A stretch of 64,000 nucleotides of DNA from Brevundimonas vitisensis (GCF_016656965.1 NZ_CP067977.1:1698501-1762500), one strand, 5' to 3'. Positions 44,627 to 55,093 are shown, counted from the first letter of the stretch. The notes: generated by a model not told the origin, from the letters alone. Translations and numbers: made by a program.

Positions 44627-45556
44627 TCAGAGATTGAAAATGCGGTCGGGTTCTAGCCGTCCGGCCCGCAACTGACCGAGAGCGACGAGCGTCTGACCCT
44701 GAAAAACCGAAACGGTTCTGGAGCCGTCGGCAAGACGACCCTTGAGCGTTTCGACCTGTCTGGGGAGCAGAACGATCGGCCGTCCCTGCCGAAGCGAGAA
44801 GGCGTCTTGATCCGTCACGGCCAGCTCCGGGATGTCGTCCAGGGCGGTCGCCACGGGAAGCAAGCCTTCCAAGGCGGCGTTCCTATGCACCAGATCGGCG
44901 AGAATATCCAGTGTTACGGCATTCTGCGTCGAAAACGGCCCGACCGCCTCGCGCCGCAGGGCCGAAACATGCCCCTCCGCGCCCAGCATGATCGCCAGAT
45001 CGCGGGCAAGGGAGCGGACATAGACACCCTTGCCGGTGCGAATGGTCAGTTCGACGTGATCGGCATCGGGTGTGGCCGTGACGGCGGCCTCATGGATGGT
45101 TACGCGGCGGCTGGCCAGTTCGAACTCGGCCCCTTCACGGGCCAGGTCATAGGCCCGTTGTCCGTCCACCTTGATGGCGCTGAACCGGGGCGGGGTCTGA
45201 TCGATCTCGCCTACGAAGCTCGGAAGGGCTGCGCGAACGGCCTCTGGCGAGGGCCGGACGTCGGATCTGGCAACGATCTGCCCCTCGCGATCCACACTGT
45301 CGGTCGAGACGCCCCAGTTTATGGTGAAGCGATAGACCTTCTGCGCCTCCATCAGATAGGGCACCGTCTTGGTCGCCTCGCCCAGGGCGATGGGCAGGAT
45401 GCCGCTGGCCAGGGGGTCCAGCGTGCCCGCATGTCCCGCCTTCTGGGCATTGAACAGACGCCGGACACGCGACACGGCATCGGTCGATCCCAGCTCGAAC
45501 GGCTTGTCCAGACAGACCCAGCCGTTGACGACGTCACCCGATTTTCGCCGTCCCAC
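44627..45556 (-). CDS. truB: tRNA pseudouridine(55) synthase
   Basis: 309-residue TruB, forming pseudouridine 55 in the T loop of tRNAs. The catalytic motif AGHAGTLDPLASGILP carries the nucleophilic Asp; the KVYRFTINWG and RYLARDL-like VYVRSLARDLA segments are present. A PUA-like C-terminal part follows. The start codon is GTG and shares its first base with the rbfA stop codon (TAGTG), implying coupled translation. Confidence 0.96.
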   Translation of the reverse strand: MGRRKSGDVVNGWVCLDKPFELGSTDAVSRVRRLFNAQKAGHAGTLDPLASGILPIALGEATKTVPYLMEAQKVYRFTINWGVSTDSVDREGQIVARSDVRPSPEAVRAALPSFVGEIDQTPPRFSAIKVDGQRAYDLAREGAEFELASRRVTIHEAAVTATPDADHVELTIRTGKGVYVRSLARDLAIMLGAEGHVSALRREAVGPFSTQNAVTLDILADLVHRNAALEGLLPVATALDDIPELAVTDQDAFSLRQGRPIVLLPRQVETLKGRLADGSRTVSVFQGQTLVALGQLRAGRLEPDRIFNL

Positions 45557-46050
45557 TAGGCGCGGCCCTGGGGTTCGGTTGCCCCGCCATCGTCCAGATC
45601 GTCATCAAGCGGAGCCGCATCGACATCAGCCCGCACCCGGGGATCGTCCAGCAGGCGGTTCAGACGTTCGGCCGCGACGAAGCTCTCGTCGTGGCGGAAG
45701 CGCAGATCGGGAGTGAAGCGCATGTCGATGTGCCGCCCCAGCGCACCGCGCAGGAACTTGGCATGAGTATTGAGCGCCTTGATGATCTCGGACTCGTGGC
45801 CCGCGACCGGCGCGGTTTCGACGCCCGCGCCCAGGGGTTCGACGAAGCAGGTGGCGTGTTTCAGGTCAGGCGACAGACGCACCTCGCTTACCGTGATCGA
45901 GACACCGGTCAGGGCCGGGTCGTGAATCTCGTTCTCGCGCATCACCTCCACCAGCGCATGGCGGATCATTTCCGCGGCACGCAGCTGGCGCTGGCTGACC
46001 TCGCCGGCCCCGCCCTTGCCTTTGGAGGATTTGGGTTTGCGATTGCTCAT
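45556..46050 (-). CDS. rbfA: Ribosome-binding factor A
   Basis: 164-residue RbfA, a KH-fold maturation factor of the small ribosomal subunit. The core (SQRQLRAAEMIRHALVEVM, DPALTGVSITVSEVRLSPDLKHA, GRHIDMRFTPDLRFRHDES) is clear; a short basic N-terminal and an acidic C-terminal extension flank it. The ATG at 46050 is preceded by gaagga; a start at 46071 would add seven residues. Confidence 0.95.
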   Translation of the reverse strand: MSNRKPKSSKGKGGAGEVSQRQLRAAEMIRHALVEVMRENEIHDPALTGVSITVSEVRLSPDLKHATCFVEPLGAGVETAPVAGHESEIIKALNTHAKFLRGALGRHIDMRFTPDLRFRHDESFVAAERLNRLLDDPRVRADVDAAPLDDDLDDGGATEPQGRA

Positions 46051-46141
46051 GGGAGGTGATCCTTCACGCATCCGGGGATCGGACCCGGTCGGAAATCAAG
46101 GCCAGAACCTTAAAAGAGGCCAGCCAGACAGGAGGGGCGGT

Positions 46142-46864
46142 CTAGTCGCGCCGCGTCGCCGTGTCCAGTTGGACGCTTTCTTGGCCCGCAGCGCGCGTGA
46201 CCGTCGCCATGACCTCGCCCGAGGTCACCGTCCGCATGGGCCGGATCGACAAGCCCGCCGCGTTCAGGACACGCGCCGTCCAGTTGTTGCACAGATATCC
46301 GATCCAGAAATGCTCGCGACTGGCGAAGAAACGCGCATCGTCACCGGGCCGGGCCGTCACGACCACAGCCCGGCCATCGGTAAGCGCCAGCGACTGCTCG
46401 ATCCGGCGCGCCATGGCAGCGAACCCCGCAGGTGACAGTGTCAGCGACGCCCGGCCGTCCTCGGCGGACAGCAGCGCCGGATCCCGCTGTGCCGGGTCGA
46501 GCATGACGACCGAGGCATTGCCGGGCCGGAAAAAGGCGCGCAGCCCGTCCGGCAACCGCTGCTGAATCGGGGTCTGTTCGACATAGAATTTGGCATCGCC
46601 CCAGCCGATCAGGATCCAGTCACCCGCCGGCAGGGTGGCCACGGCATCGGCAAGCGGCCCGGACTGAGCCAGGAGGGCGGCCCGCGGGACGGCGAGGTCG
46701 GTGTGGAAGCCGTTGTCGAGAATATGGACCGTGACCCCGCCCTGGCGCGCCGGATAGAGGCTCGGGTCCCCCTCTCGCGCCCAGGTCCAGGTCGCCGCGA
46801 CGGCTGCCAGGGCTGTGACCGCCAACAGAGGCAGCAGCAGGGTGGAGGATCGGCGGCCGCTCAT
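46142..46864 (-). CDS. DUF2459/TIGR02117-like membrane-anchored protein
   Basis: 240-residue protein with one N-terminal transmembrane or signal helix (residues ~7-29) and an exported domain. Conserved-looking segments GFHTDLAVP, LIGWGDAKFY and ...HFWIGYLCNNWTARVLNAAGL fit the DUF2459/TIGR02117 family, which has a His/Cys/Asn arrangement suggestive of a papain-like fold but no proven activity. The start at 46864 overlaps the previous stop by ATGA. Confidence 0.82.
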   Translation of the reverse strand: MSGRRSSTLLLPLLAVTALAAVAATWTWAREGDPSLYPARQGGVTVHILDNGFHTDLAVPRAALLAQSGPLADAVATLPAGDWILIGWGDAKFYVEQTPIQQRLPDGLRAFFRPGNASVVMLDPAQRDPALLSAEDGRASLTLSPAGFAAMARRIEQSLALTDGRAVVVTARPGDDARFFASREHFWIGYLCNNWTARVLNAAGLSIRPMRTVTSGEVMATVTRAAGQESVQLDTATRRD

Positions 46865-47412
46865 TGTCCCTCGAAACGATAGTGCCCGCACAGGGTGCCT
46901 TCGGCGTCGGTCGTACCGGGTGCCGGGCCGGGACGGAACAGCATCACATCCATCTGACGGCCCCGCGGCAGCAGGGCAATCCAGCCGGGAGCCTCATCCG
47001 AACAGGCCGGCGTGGCCGCCACCGCGCTCTGACCCTTGGCCGGCACGACCCGGCGCAACTCCACCTGATCGGTGGGTGCGGCACCCAGCGGGGCGACGAA
47101 GGCTTCACGGCCATAGGCGATGCGATGGGGCTGAGTCTTCAGCACACCGGCCTTCTCGAAGCGGACCTCGGCAGCCACCAGGTCCAGCGTCCCGATTGTT
47201 TCGGCGGCGTCGCCCACCGGCTCGAACCGGCCGATCAGCACGACCCCTCGCGAAGCGGGGGCCGGGGGCACCTCCGCCCTCGTCAGCAGGACCTTTGCCC
47301 GGCCAACACCGTCGCGGACGACATGATAGGCGCGCTCTGCGCCCCTCTCGTCGAAGGCCAGCAGAAGCAGGACAAGGCACAACGTCCCCAGAAAGGCGGC
47401 GGCACGCTTCAT
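46861..47412 (-). CDS. Hypothetical exported protein, 183 residues
   Basis: Unrecognised. An N-terminal hydrophobic helix (AAAFLGTLCLVLLLLAF) suggests a signal anchor. The C-terminal part has two cysteines (ATPACSDEAPGWIAL... and TLCGHYRFEG). The arrangement Cys–SDEA–W–GR–Cys–Y resembles that in the next gene upstream, so the two may be distant relatives. Coupled by ATGA to the DUF2459-like gene. Confidence 0.65.
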   Translation of the reverse strand: MKRAAAFLGTLCLVLLLLAFDERGAERAYHVVRDGVGRAKVLLTRAEVPPAPASRGVVLIGRFEPVGDAAETIGTLDLVAAEVRFEKAGVLKTQPHRIAYGREAFVAPLGAAPTDQVELRRVVPAKGQSAVAATPACSDEAPGWIALLPRGRQMDVMLFRPGPAPGTTDAEGTLCGHYRFEGQ

Positions 47413-47481
47413 GACGGACAGACCGGGCGGCGGGGAGCAGGCATGCCCCTATCGTAACGCCGTCCTGTGACAGCGCGAATT

Positions 47482-47997
47482 CTATCGCTCGGAAAGGGAA
47501 GGTTCCTCCGGCGCGCCCAGGCCGTTCGGCGGCCCGGCCCATTCGCCGCGATAGCTATAGCTGAGCTGGACGCAGTGCCGGAATGTGCCGTCCGCCCATC
47601 GGCCCACGGCCTGCATGACCACGGGCCGACCCTGACGGACCCGGCCCAGCACCAGCCAGGCCTCGTCCGAGCCCGGACACAGCGCCCGCGACAAGCCGCG
47701 CCCGTCCCCCTGGGCGACGATCGAATAGACGGCGGTTTCGGTGGATCCGGCGGGCAGGGCCCGGCGGACACCGTCGGGGCCACCCCGGCGCATCTCTGCC
47801 GATCCGCGTGCCGAGGTGGAAAACAGGGTTTCGACCCTGACCGCGCCGAACAGTCCCCGCTGAACCCGCAAGGTCACGCCGCGCGTCAGGGCCTGGGTCA
47901 CGCGGTCGGCGGCGTCATAGGCCCACAGGCGTGTCTCGGCCACGGCCGGCGTGGCGGTCAGGAGAGCGGCAAGGAAGACGGCGAGGGTGCGGGTCAT
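47482..47997 (-). CDS. Hypothetical secreted protein, 171 residues
   Basis: Unrecognised. A clear signal peptide (MTRTLAVFLAALLTATPAVAE) is cleaved near residue 20; the mature part has two cysteines (ALCPGSDEAWLVLGR and FRHCVQLSYSYRGEW), possibly a disulfide. The start at 47997 leaves the GC hairpin at 48021-48054 outside the gene; a start at 48039 would place the hairpin in coding DNA and spoil the signal peptide. It is the first gene of a three-gene run of exported proteins on this strand. Confidence 0.68.
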   Translation of the reverse strand: MTRTLAVFLAALLTATPAVAETRLWAYDAADRVTQALTRGVTLRVQRGLFGAVRVETLFSTSARGSAEMRRGGPDGVRRALPAGSTETAVYSIVAQGDGRGLSRALCPGSDEAWLVLGRVRQGRPVVMQAVGRWADGTFRHCVQLSYSYRGEWAGPPNGLGAPEEPSLSER

Positions 47998-48020
47998 GAA
48001 CAACGACATCCGAAACGACT

Positions 48021-48054
48021 GCGGCGGAAGCGGGGCCAAGCCTGCTTCCGCCGC
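48021..48054 (-). terminator. Hairpin, likely terminator of the rimP–nusA–infB operon
   Basis: A perfect 11-bp stem gcggcggaagc / gcttccgccgc with a 12-nt loop, about 60 bp after the infB stop. The T-run is weak (tcgtttc), so termination may be partial. Confidence 0.55.
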
Positions 48055-48068
48055 ATAGAGTTCAACCT

Positions 48069-48099
48069 GCGCTCAAGCAGCGAGGCTCCGCGAGCCGAG
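48069..48099. repeat. Solo arm of a dispersed repeat
   Basis: 31 bases identical to 29741-29771 (gcgctcaagcagcgaggctc...), between infB and the following hairpin. The partner arm present at the other location is missing here. Confidence 0.7.
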
Positions 48100-48115
48100 T
48101 GGTAGTGCCCTCGAC

Positions 48116-51100
48116 TTAGAGCGACCGCTTGATCTCTTCGACGGTAAAGCACTCGATGAAGTCGCCTTCCTTGATGTCCTGGAAGCCCTGGAAATGCATG
48201 CCGCATTCCTGGCCCGAGGGCACCTCGTTGACCTCGTCCTTGAAGCGCTTGAGCGTGTTGAGCGTGCCCAGTTCCAGAACGACGACGTCGTCGCGGATGA
48301 TCCGGACGCGCGCGCCCTTGCGCACCACACCTTCCGACACCCGGCAGCCGGCGATCTTGCCGACCTTGGAGATGTCGAACACCTGAAGGACCTTGGCATT
48401 GCCCAGGAAGGTTTCGCGCTGGATCGGCGCCAACATGCCCGAAAGCACACCCTTCAGATCGTCCAGGAGGTCGTAGATGATCGCATAGTAGCGAATTTCC
48501 ACGCCCTCGCGGTCGGCCAAGTCACGGGCCTGTTTCGAGGCACGGACGTTGAAACCGATGATCGGGGCCCCGGCCGACTTGGCCAGGTTGACGTCGCTCT
48601 CGGTGATACCACCGGCACCGGACATGATGACCCGCGCGCGGACCTCGTCGTTGCCCATCTTCTCCAGCGAGCCGACGATGGCCTCGGCCGAGCCCTGCAC
48701 GTCTGCCTTGATGAGGACCGGCAGCTCCGAGATCTTCTTGGAGCCCAGCTTGGACATCATGTCGGCCAGGGAGACCTGGTTGATGCCGCCGGTCGCCTTC
48801 TCGCGCCGCACGCGGTCACGATACTCGGTCAGTTCGCGGGCACGGGCCTCGTTCTCGACCACGGCGAAGGGCTCGCCAGGTCCGGGCGCTTCGTCCAGAC
48901 CCAGGATCTCGACCGGCACCGAGGGACCGGCGTCCGTCAGCTGCTCGCCGCGCTCGTTCAGCAGGGCGCGCACCTTGCCCCATGCCGAACCCGCCACGAC
49001 GATATCGCCGCGCTTCAGGGTGCCGCGCTTGACGAGAACCGTGCCCACCGGGCCGCGTCCCTTGTCCAGCTTGGCTTCGATGACCACGCCTTCGGCCGAG
49101 CGATCGGCATTGGCCCGCAGGTCCATCACCTCGGCCTGCACCAGAATGGCGTCGATGAGGCCGTTCAGATTGGTGCGGTTCTTGGCCGACAGTTCGATGA
49201 TCTGGGTGTCGCCACCCAGGCTTTCAGCGATGATTTCGTGCTGAAGCAGTTCGTTGACGACCTTCTGCGGATTGGCGTCCGGCTTGTCGATCTTGTTCAC
49301 CGCCACGATGATCGGGGCGTTGGCCGACTTGGCGTGCTGAATGGCTTCGATCGTCTGGGGCATGACGCCGTCGTCGGCAGCCACGACCAGAACCACGATG
49401 TCGGTCACATTCGCCCCACGCGCACGCATGGCGCTGAAGGCGGCGTGGCCGGGCGTGTCCAGGAAGGTGACGCGATCGCCGCTTTCCAGGCGCACCTGAT
49501 AGGCCCCGATGTGCTGGGTGATGCCGCCGGCCTCGCCCGCCGCCACATCGGTGGTGCGCAGCGCGTCCAACAGAGAGGTCTTGCCGTGATCGACGTGGCC
49601 CATGATCGCCACGACCGGCGCGCGGGGCTGGGTCGCCCCTTCGTCGTCCGCAGCATCGAGGAAGCCGGTTTCGACGTCGCTTTCGGACACGCGGCGAACC
49701 GTCATGCCGAACTCGTCCGCCACCAGTTCGGCCGTGTCGGAATCGATGACGTCGTTGATCTTCATCATCAGACCCTGACGCATCAGGAACTTGATGATGT
49801 CGACGCCCCGCACAGCCATACGGTTGGACAGTTCCTGGACCGTGATGACGTCAGGGATGACGACTTCGCGCGCGGTGCGCGGGGCCTCGGTGGCTCCGCC
49901 CTTGCGCTTTTCCTTCTCGCGTTCACGGGCCCGGCGAACCGAGGCCAGCGAGCGCATCCGTTCGGCGGCATCCTCGTCGCCACCAGCCACGGCCTGGATA
50001 GTCAGTCGGCCTTCGCGGCGCTTGGGCTCGCCGCGCTGACGCGAGACGGCCTTGCCGGGCCCCGCGTCTGAGAAGCGGCGGTCACGATCATCCTCCGGCT
50101 TGGCCGGGCGGGTGAAGCCGGCACCGGGCGCGCGGGACGGACGGGCGACATTGGTCTCTCCCGGCGGGGTCGCAGCGCCGCCAGGTCCCGGGCGAGGACC
50201 GCGTGCAGCAGGGCTCGGAGCAGGCTTGGGCGTCAGGGCCGAATAGCGGACAGTCTGGGTCGGGCGCGGCGTGGCGGCACCCGACGCGCGTTCGGCACCG
50301 GGACGGGCCGTGAAGGCGCGTTCGCCACCCCCGAGCGCCGCTTCGCGGGCCGAGCGGCCTCCGAAGGCGGGGCGATCGATGGGGGCACGACCGGGGTTTG
50401 CGCTCGGCTGCTTGGGAACACGCTGGCCGAAATTGACCACCGGACGGGCCGGAGGTGCAGGACGGGCCGGAGCAGGCGGGGCCGGGGCCGGCGTCGGCTC
50501 GGGAGCAGAAGCAGCGGGCGCAGGCGTCTGAGCCGTAGCCGCAGGAGCCGCAGGGGCTGCGGGAGCCGCCGGGGCAGCGGGCTTGGCACCCGAAGCCGCC
50601 AGCTTCTCTGCCTCGGCGCGGGCCTTTTCGGCCGCGGCACGGGCGGCGGCGGCCTCGTCGCGCGCAGCCTGGGCAGCACGGTCCGCTGCGGCAGCCTGCT
50701 CGCGGGCGGCCTGATCGCGCTGAAGGCGCTCGGCGGCAGCCTTGCGTTCACGCTCGGCCTGCTGCTGGGTCGCCAGTTCGATCGCGCGGCGGCGCGCCTC
50801 TTGTTCGGAACTGGACAGGTTGCCGGCGGCAATGTCGCGCGGAGCCGGACGCGGGGCCGTAGAGCCGGGCGCAGGCTCGGGACGACGGGCGGCGACGTCG
50901 AAGCCCTGCGGGCGCTGATGGCCGGGCGCAGCGCCGATACGGCGCTTGGTTTCGACCACGACCGTCTTGGTCCGGCCGTGGCTGAAGCTCTGGCGCACGG
51001 TACCGGTCGAGACCGATCCCGCCTGGCGCGGCTTCAGGCTGAGGGGCGCGCGCGGTCCCGTCTGGGACGGCGTTCCCGTTCCCTGCCCGGTTTGGCCCTG

Positions 51101-51154
51101 ACCGCCCTGGCTCGTGCCCTGGCCTTCATTCGTCTTGTCGTTCTCGTCGCTCAT
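48116..51154 (-). CDS. infB: Translation initiation factor IF-2
   Basis: 1012-residue GTPase that brings initiator tRNA to the ribosome. The long N-terminal region (residues ~1-420) is low complexity: a coiled, Ala/Glu/Arg-rich segment and a Pro/Ala repeat tract at ~195-240. The G domain begins at about 515 with [17 protein letters not shown] and NKIDKPDA, followed by the C-terminal domains. It is the last gene of rimP–nusA–ylxR–infB. Confidence 0.97.
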   Translation of the reverse strand: MSDENDKTNEGQGTSQGGQGQTGQGTGTPSQTGPRAPLSLKPRQAGSVSTGTVRQSFSHGRTKTVVVETKRRIGAAPGHQRPQGFDVAARRPEPAPGSTAPRPAPRDIAAGNLSSSEQEARRRAIELATQQQAERERKAAAERLQRDQAAREQAAAADRAAQAARDEAAAARAAAEKARAEAEKLAASGAKPAAPAAPAAPAAPAATAQTPAPAASAPEPTPAPAPPAPARPAPPARPVVNFGQRVPKQPSANPGRAPIDRPAFGGRSAREAALGGGERAFTARPGAERASGAATPRPTQTVRYSALTPKPAPSPAARGPRPGPGGAATPPGETNVARPSRAPGAGFTRPAKPEDDRDRRFSDAGPGKAVSRQRGEPKRREGRLTIQAVAGGDEDAAERMRSLASVRRAREREKEKRKGGATEAPRTAREVVIPDVITVQELSNRMAVRGVDIIKFLMRQGLMMKINDVIDSDTAELVADEFGMTVRRVSESDVETGFLDAADDEGATQPRAPVVAIMGHVDHGKTSLLDALRTTDVAAGEAGGITQHIGAYQVRLESGDRVTFLDTPGHAAFSAMRARGANVTDIVVLVVAADDGVMPQTIEAIQHAKSANAPIIVAVNKIDKPDANPQKVVNELLQHEIIAESLGGDTQIIELSAKNRTNLNGLIDAILVQAEVMDLRANADRSAEGVVIEAKLDKGRGPVGTVLVKRGTLKRGDIVVAGSAWGKVRALLNERGEQLTDAGPSVPVEILGLDEAPGPGEPFAVVENEARARELTEYRDRVRREKATGGINQVSLADMMSKLGSKKISELPVLIKADVQGSAEAIVGSLEKMGNDEVRARVIMSGAGGITESDVNLAKSAGAPIIGFNVRASKQARDLADREGVEIRYYAIIYDLLDDLKGVLSGMLAPIQRETFLGNAKVLQVFDISKVGKIAGCRVSEGVVRKGARVRIIRDDVVVLELGTLNTLKRFKDEVNEVPSGQECGMHFQGFQDIKEGDFIECFTVEEIKRSL

Positions 51155-51250
51155 CCGGTCGCTTTACTGGGGGGCGGAGAGGTCCGCCCGGTCTTAGTCC
51201 AAAGTCGTCGTCGTCAAATACAAAAGGACGTGCGCAGCCCCGCCTCCCTT

Positions 51251-51946
51251 TCAGGAGACGGCACCCCGCCCGCCAACAGCCTGTTCCGCGGCCTCAACTG
51301 ATCCGCTCTCGGGGCCAACTTCTGGTTCGTCCAGAAGCCAATCCCGTGGGCGCAGCGGTCGAAATCCGGCCAGCCGCTTGACCTCCATGGTCCAGCGATC
51401 GGCCCGCCCACCCGCGAGCAGAACCGCGTGTATCGCATTTTCCAGCCCAAGGGCCAAACTCAAATCGTCAGCACCGAACGCGCCGCATATCTCCGGGGTC
51501 GGTCGGGCGTGCCGGATCAGGCCGAAAAGCTTGCCGCGACCGTCCGCGGACCCATCCGCGGCCTCGATCAGCCAGGCTGCGCGGCCCGCACGGATGGCCG
51601 CCGCGGATTTCTCGAACCCCGAGATAAGCACGCCTTCGCGCCGGGCAAGTCCCAGCTGCTCCAGACAGCGGCGATACAACAGGCTTTCGACCCGCTCGGC
51701 CAGATCGGCCGCCGGCTTGAGCGGGGCCTTAGCCGAGCGGGCGAACAGGTTCTTCTTGACCGCCGCCTGGACCGAGGCCCGGTCGGCAGCGACCCAAAGG
51801 CCCCGCCCCGGCAATTTGCGGCCGAGGTCGGGTGCGACGCTGCCGTCCGGGGCGGCGACGAAACGGATCAGGCGAGATTCGTCCATGACCTGGTGGGACA
51901 CCAGGTCGCGGCGTTCTCGATCAGTCGTCGCGTCGCGCAATCCCAT
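51251..51946 (-). CDS. YlxR-type RNA-binding protein fused to an L7Ae-like domain
   Basis: 231-residue protein. Residues ~10-90 are a YlxR (DUF448) domain with VSHQVMDESRLIRFV and PDLGRKLPGRGLWV, a motif that may bind RNA or RNase P. Residues ~95-190 (LEQLGLARREGVLISGFEK, AWLIEAADGSADG) look like a ribosomal L7Ae/L30e-type domain, a fusion usual in alphaproteobacteria. A short acidic tail ends the protein. The position between nusA and infB is the standard location of ylxR. Confidence 0.88.
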   Translation of the reverse strand: MGLRDATTDRERRDLVSHQVMDESRLIRFVAAPDGSVAPDLGRKLPGRGLWVAADRASVQAAVKKNLFARSAKAPLKPAADLAERVESLLYRRCLEQLGLARREGVLISGFEKSAAAIRAGRAAWLIEAADGSADGRGKLFGLIRHARPTPEICGAFGADDLSLALGLENAIHAVLLAGGRADRWTMEVKRLAGFRPLRPRDWLLDEPEVGPESGSVEAAEQAVGGRGAVS

Positions 51947-51964
51947 GGACGGTCCAGCGCTCCA

Positions 51965-53734
51965 TCACGCGTCGCGCGATTTTTCGAGGTCCTCGCCGAA
52001 GACCTCCGCGTCGCCGTTGTCCAGCTCCGCATGCTCCAGCCCCTCGTCTCCGGCAGCAGCCGGGGCGGCGAAGACGGCGTCGGCGTCATATTCGCCTTCG
52101 GCCAGCTCCTCGCCTTCCTCATACGCCGGCTCGGGCGGCTGAGGCAGTTCCGAGGCATCGATCCAGCCAGCCGCGACACGGGCCTGAAGGATCAGCATTT
52201 CGGCGTCTTCCTGGCTGAGGCTGAAGGATTCCAGCACACCGGCCACCTTGACCCGCTCGCCGTTCCGGACCTCGTAGCCGCCGCGGATTTCGTCGGTAGC
52301 CAGGTCGGCCAGGTCCTCGACGGTCTTGATACCGCCCTCGCCCAGGGCCACGGCGATCGCGCCGGTCACGCCGGGCACCGTCATGACTTCGTCCAGCACG
52401 CCCAGTTCGACCCGCTTGGCGTCCAGGGCGGCCGCCTGACGGTCCAGGAAGTCGCGGGCGCGGGCCTGCAGTTCCTCGGCCGTCTCCTCATCGAAGCCTT
52501 CGATGTCCGAGATTTCATAGGCTTCCACGAAGGCCAAATCCTCGACCGTGGCGAAGCCTTCGGTGACCAGCAGCTGGGCGATGACTTCGTCGACGTCCAG
52601 AGCTTCCTGGAACAGCTGGGTCCGCTCGCTGAACTCGCGCTGGCGACGCTCAGAGTCCTGGCTCTCGGTGATGATGTCGATCTGCCAGCCGGTCAGCTGG
52701 CTGGCCAGGCGCACATTCTGGCCGCGACGGCCGATGGCCAGGCTCAGCTGTTCGTCAGGCACAACGACCTCGACGCGGTCGGCCTCCTCGTCCAGCACGA
52801 CCTTGGACACCTCAGCCGGAGCCAGGGCGTTGACGATGAAGGTCGGCTCGTCCGGGTTCCACTGGATGATGTCGATCTTCTCGCCCTGCAGCTCGGCCAC
52901 CACGGCCTGGACGCGCGAGCCGCGCATGCCGACGCAGGCGCCGACCGGATCGATCGAAGAGTCGTTCGAGAGCACGGCCATCTTGGCGCGCGAGCCGGCG
53001 TCGCGGGCGGCGGCGCGGATCTCGATCACGCCGTCATAAACCTCGGGCACTTCCTGGGCGAACAGCTTGGCCATGAAGCCGGGGTGGGCGCGCGACAGCA
53101 TGACCTGCGGCCCCTTGGCCTCGGGCCGGACGTCATAGATGTAGGTGCGGACCCGGTCGCCGATGTTGAACACCTCGCGCGGGATGGAGTCGTTGCGGCG
53201 CATGATGCCCTCGCCGCGGCCCAGGTCGACGATGGTGTTGCCGTATTCGACCCGCTTGACCGTGCCGTTGACGATCTCGCCGACGCGGTCCTTGAACTCT
53301 TCGTACTGATTGGCGCGCTCGGCGTCGCGAACCTTGCCCATGACGACCTGGCGGGCCATCTGGGTCTGCACCCGGCCGAATTCGAAGGGCGGCAGGTTCT
53401 CGACATATTCCTTGCCGACGACCGCCTCGGGATCGCGCTTGGAGGCGTCCCTCAGCCGCACCATGGCGCTGTCGTTGAACTCTTCCAGCTCGTCTTCGGG
53501 CTGCCAGTCGTCCTCGACGATGGTGACATGGCGGGTCAGGCTCAGTTCGCCGGTCTTGATGTCGATCTTGGCGCGGATGTCGTGGTGGGCACCGTAACGG
53601 GACTTGGCACCCTTCTGGATCGCCTCCTCGATCGCCTCGACGACGATTTCCTTGTCGATGTTCTTCTCGCGCGCGACCGCATCGGCGATCTGCAGCAGTT
53701 CGAGACGATTGGCGGAAATTCCGGTGACGGCCAT
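51965..53734 (-). CDS. nusA: Transcription termination/antitermination protein NusA
   Basis: 589-residue NusA: N-terminal RNA-polymerase-binding domain (starting [21 protein letters not shown]), an S1 domain (~135-200), two KH domains (~205-345, [14 protein letters not shown] and [13 protein letters not shown]) and two C-terminal helix-hairpin acidic repeats (~370-500) with an acidic tail. The ATG at 53734 overlaps the rimP stop by one base (TGATG). The open frame continues upstream across rimP but is not coding. Confidence 0.97.
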   Translation of the reverse strand: MAVTGISANRLELLQIADAVAREKNIDKEIVVEAIEEAIQKGAKSRYGAHHDIRAKIDIKTGELSLTRHVTIVEDDWQPEDELEEFNDSAMVRLRDASKRDPEAVVGKEYVENLPPFEFGRVQTQMARQVVMGKVRDAERANQYEEFKDRVGEIVNGTVKRVEYGNTIVDLGRGEGIMRRNDSIPREVFNIGDRVRTYIYDVRPEAKGPQVMLSRAHPGFMAKLFAQEVPEVYDGVIEIRAAARDAGSRAKMAVLSNDSSIDPVGACVGMRGSRVQAVVAELQGEKIDIIQWNPDEPTFIVNALAPAEVSKVVLDEEADRVEVVVPDEQLSLAIGRRGQNVRLASQLTGWQIDIITESQDSERRQREFSERTQLFQEALDVDEVIAQLLVTEGFATVEDLAFVEAYEISDIEGFDEETAEELQARARDFLDRQAAALDAKRVELGVLDEVMTVPGVTGAIAVALGEGGIKTVEDLADLATDEIRGGYEVRNGERVKVAGVLESFSLSQEDAEMLILQARVAAGWIDASELPQPPEPAYEEGEELAEGEYDADAVFAAPAAAGDEGLEHAELDNGDAEVFGEDLEKSRDA

Positions 53735-54393
53735 CAGGCTTGGTCCCTCTTGGGCTTGTTGGTCTTGGAAGGAGTGGGTTTGGGGGTCTTTTTGAACGTC
53801 TTCTTGGGCTGAGGCACGCCCCGGCCGGTTCCGGCTCCAGGCGAGGACGGCGCGTCGTCCGCGACATCCTCCGGCTCGCCGCGCGCTGCACGGATGGCCG
53901 CGCCTCGGTTCAGCAGGGCATCGGTCAGCACCAGCTTGGCATCGACGAGCCACTCGAACGGGATTAGGGCGGTGTCTTCCTCACCGTCCAGATCGATGGC
54001 GATGTTGTCGCCGTCAACGCCGGCCAGCACGCCCTTGAAGCGCTTGCGCCCCTCGATCATGCGGTCGGTTTCCAGGCGCGCCTCGAACCCGTCGAACAGG
54101 TCGAAGTCGATCAGCCGCGTCAGGGGGCGGTCCACGCCGGGCGAAGACACCTCCAGCAGATATTCGCCGGCGATCGGGTCGGCGGCGTCGAACACCTCGG
54201 ACACGGCACGGCTCAGCCGGGCGCATTCCTCGACTGCGATGTCATTGTCGCTGGGCCGCTCGGCCATGATCTGCAGCCGGCGGCGCAGCGTCCCGCCCAT
54301 CAGACGCACGCGCACCACCGCCAGACCCAGGCTCTCGGCGATGGGATCGATCAGTTCCAGCAGGTGGCGATCTTCAGCGGTCTTGGCGCGCAA
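53734..54393 (-). CDS. rimP: Ribosome maturation factor RimP
   Basis: 219-residue RimP, needed for 30S subunit assembly. The RimP core runs from the start to about residue 180 ([57 protein letters not shown]); a basic Lys/Pro-rich tail follows ([20 protein letters not shown]). The start is TTG at 54393, directly before the expected N-terminus. An intrinsic terminator ends about 20 bp upstream, so the longer open frame reaching 54768 is rejected. Confidence 0.92.
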   Translation of the reverse strand: MRAKTAEDRHLLELIDPIAESLGLAVVRVRLMGGTLRRRLQIMAERPSDNDIAVEECARLSRAVSEVFDAADPIAGEYLLEVSSPGVDRPLTRLIDFDLFDGFEARLETDRMIEGRKRFKGVLAGVDGDNIAIDLDGEEDTALIPFEWLVDAKLVLTDALLNRGAAIRAARGEPEDVADDAPSSPGAGTGRGVPQPKKTFKKTPKPTPSKTNKPKRDQA

Positions 54394-54411
54394 GGCGTTC
54401 GGTCCAGAGCA

Positions 54412-54446
54412 ATAAAAAAGCGGCGGGCCATCCAGGGCCGCCGCTT
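54412..54446 (-). terminator. Intrinsic terminator in the rimP leader (attenuator)
   Basis: On the minus strand aagcggcgg ... ccgccgctt forms a 9-bp GC-rich stem followed by tttttt. It lies between the rimP promoter and rimP. An upstream cgccg (54451-54455) can pair with the first arm (54439-54443), a simple antiterminator. Confidence 0.78.
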
Positions 54447-54483
54447 CAATCGGCGCCGTTGGACGCCGGTCTAACGATGTGAG

Positions 54484-54519
54484 AGCTGATATAGACGGGC
54501 CAATAAGCTTTGTCAGCCC
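54484..54519 (-). promoter_or_regulatory. Sigma70-like promoter of the rimP–nusA–infB operon
   Basis: On the minus strand CTGACA, a 17-bp spacer and TATATC (one and two mismatches from TTGACA and TATAAT). It reads towards rimP and would start a leader of about 90 nt that includes the attenuator. Confidence 0.65.
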
Positions 54520-54565
54520 CCTCTTCGACAGTTGCGCATCCGGGCTGTCCGTGGTCGTCAGCGCC

Positions 54566-55093
54566 ATGCGCCCGCCTCCGTCCCTGCTCTTGATGCCTGT
54601 CTTCGCCGCCCTGATGGCCCTGTCGGCCCAGGTCACCGTGCCTATGGTTCCGGTGCCGATGACCTTGCAGACCCTGGCGGTGCTGCTGGCCGCGGCGGTC
54701 CTTGGGTCATGGCGGGGCACAGCAGCGGTCCTTCTGTATCTCGCGCTCGCGGCCGCAGGTTTGCCCATTCTGTCGGACGGATCGGGCGGACTGGCCCCGT
54801 TTACCGGAGCTACCGCAGGCTATCTGCTCGGCTTTCCGGTCGCGGCGGCCCTCGTCGGAACGGTCTTCGATCGCCAGAAGTCCGTGCCGCCTGCCGTCGC
54901 AGTGGCGCTGATGCTGGCCGCGCATCTGCTGATTCTGGGTCTGGGCACCGGCTGGCTGGCGACGCGGATCGGCTGGACCCCGGCGCTGGAGGCGGGCTTC
55001 CTGCCCTTCCTGATCGGTGCCCTCGTCAAATCGCTCGCGGTCGTCGCGATTGCGGCGGGCCTTCGGCGGTTGGCTCCATTCAGGCGCGCCTGA
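54566..55093 (+). CDS. bioY: Biotin transporter substrate-binding subunit BioY
   Basis: 175-residue membrane S-component of an ECF-type biotin transporter with about six helices. The N-terminal [19 protein letters not shown] and [20 protein letters not shown] (biotin-binding region) are typical. bioM/bioN are not nearby; BioY alone or with shared ECF modules can import biotin. The ATG at 54566 is the family start. It is divergent from rimP, and its last codons overlap trmB in a perfect palindrome. Confidence 0.92.
   Translation: MRPPPSLLLMPVFAALMALSAQVTVPMVPVPMTLQTLAVLLAAAVLGSWRGTAAVLLYLALAAAGLPILSDGSGGLAPFTGATAGYLLGFPVAAALVGTVFDRQKSVPPAVAVALMLAAHLLILGLGTGWLATRIGWTPALEAGFLPFLIGALVKSLAVVAIAAGLRRLAPFRRA

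Noticed and set aside
48194-50071. Plus-strand open frame of 625 codons opposite infB
   Set aside because: Antisense shadow of IF-2; no start signal and no motif.
54394-54768. Upstream extension of rimP
   Set aside because: It would run through the intrinsic terminator and promoter and adds no family-like sequence.
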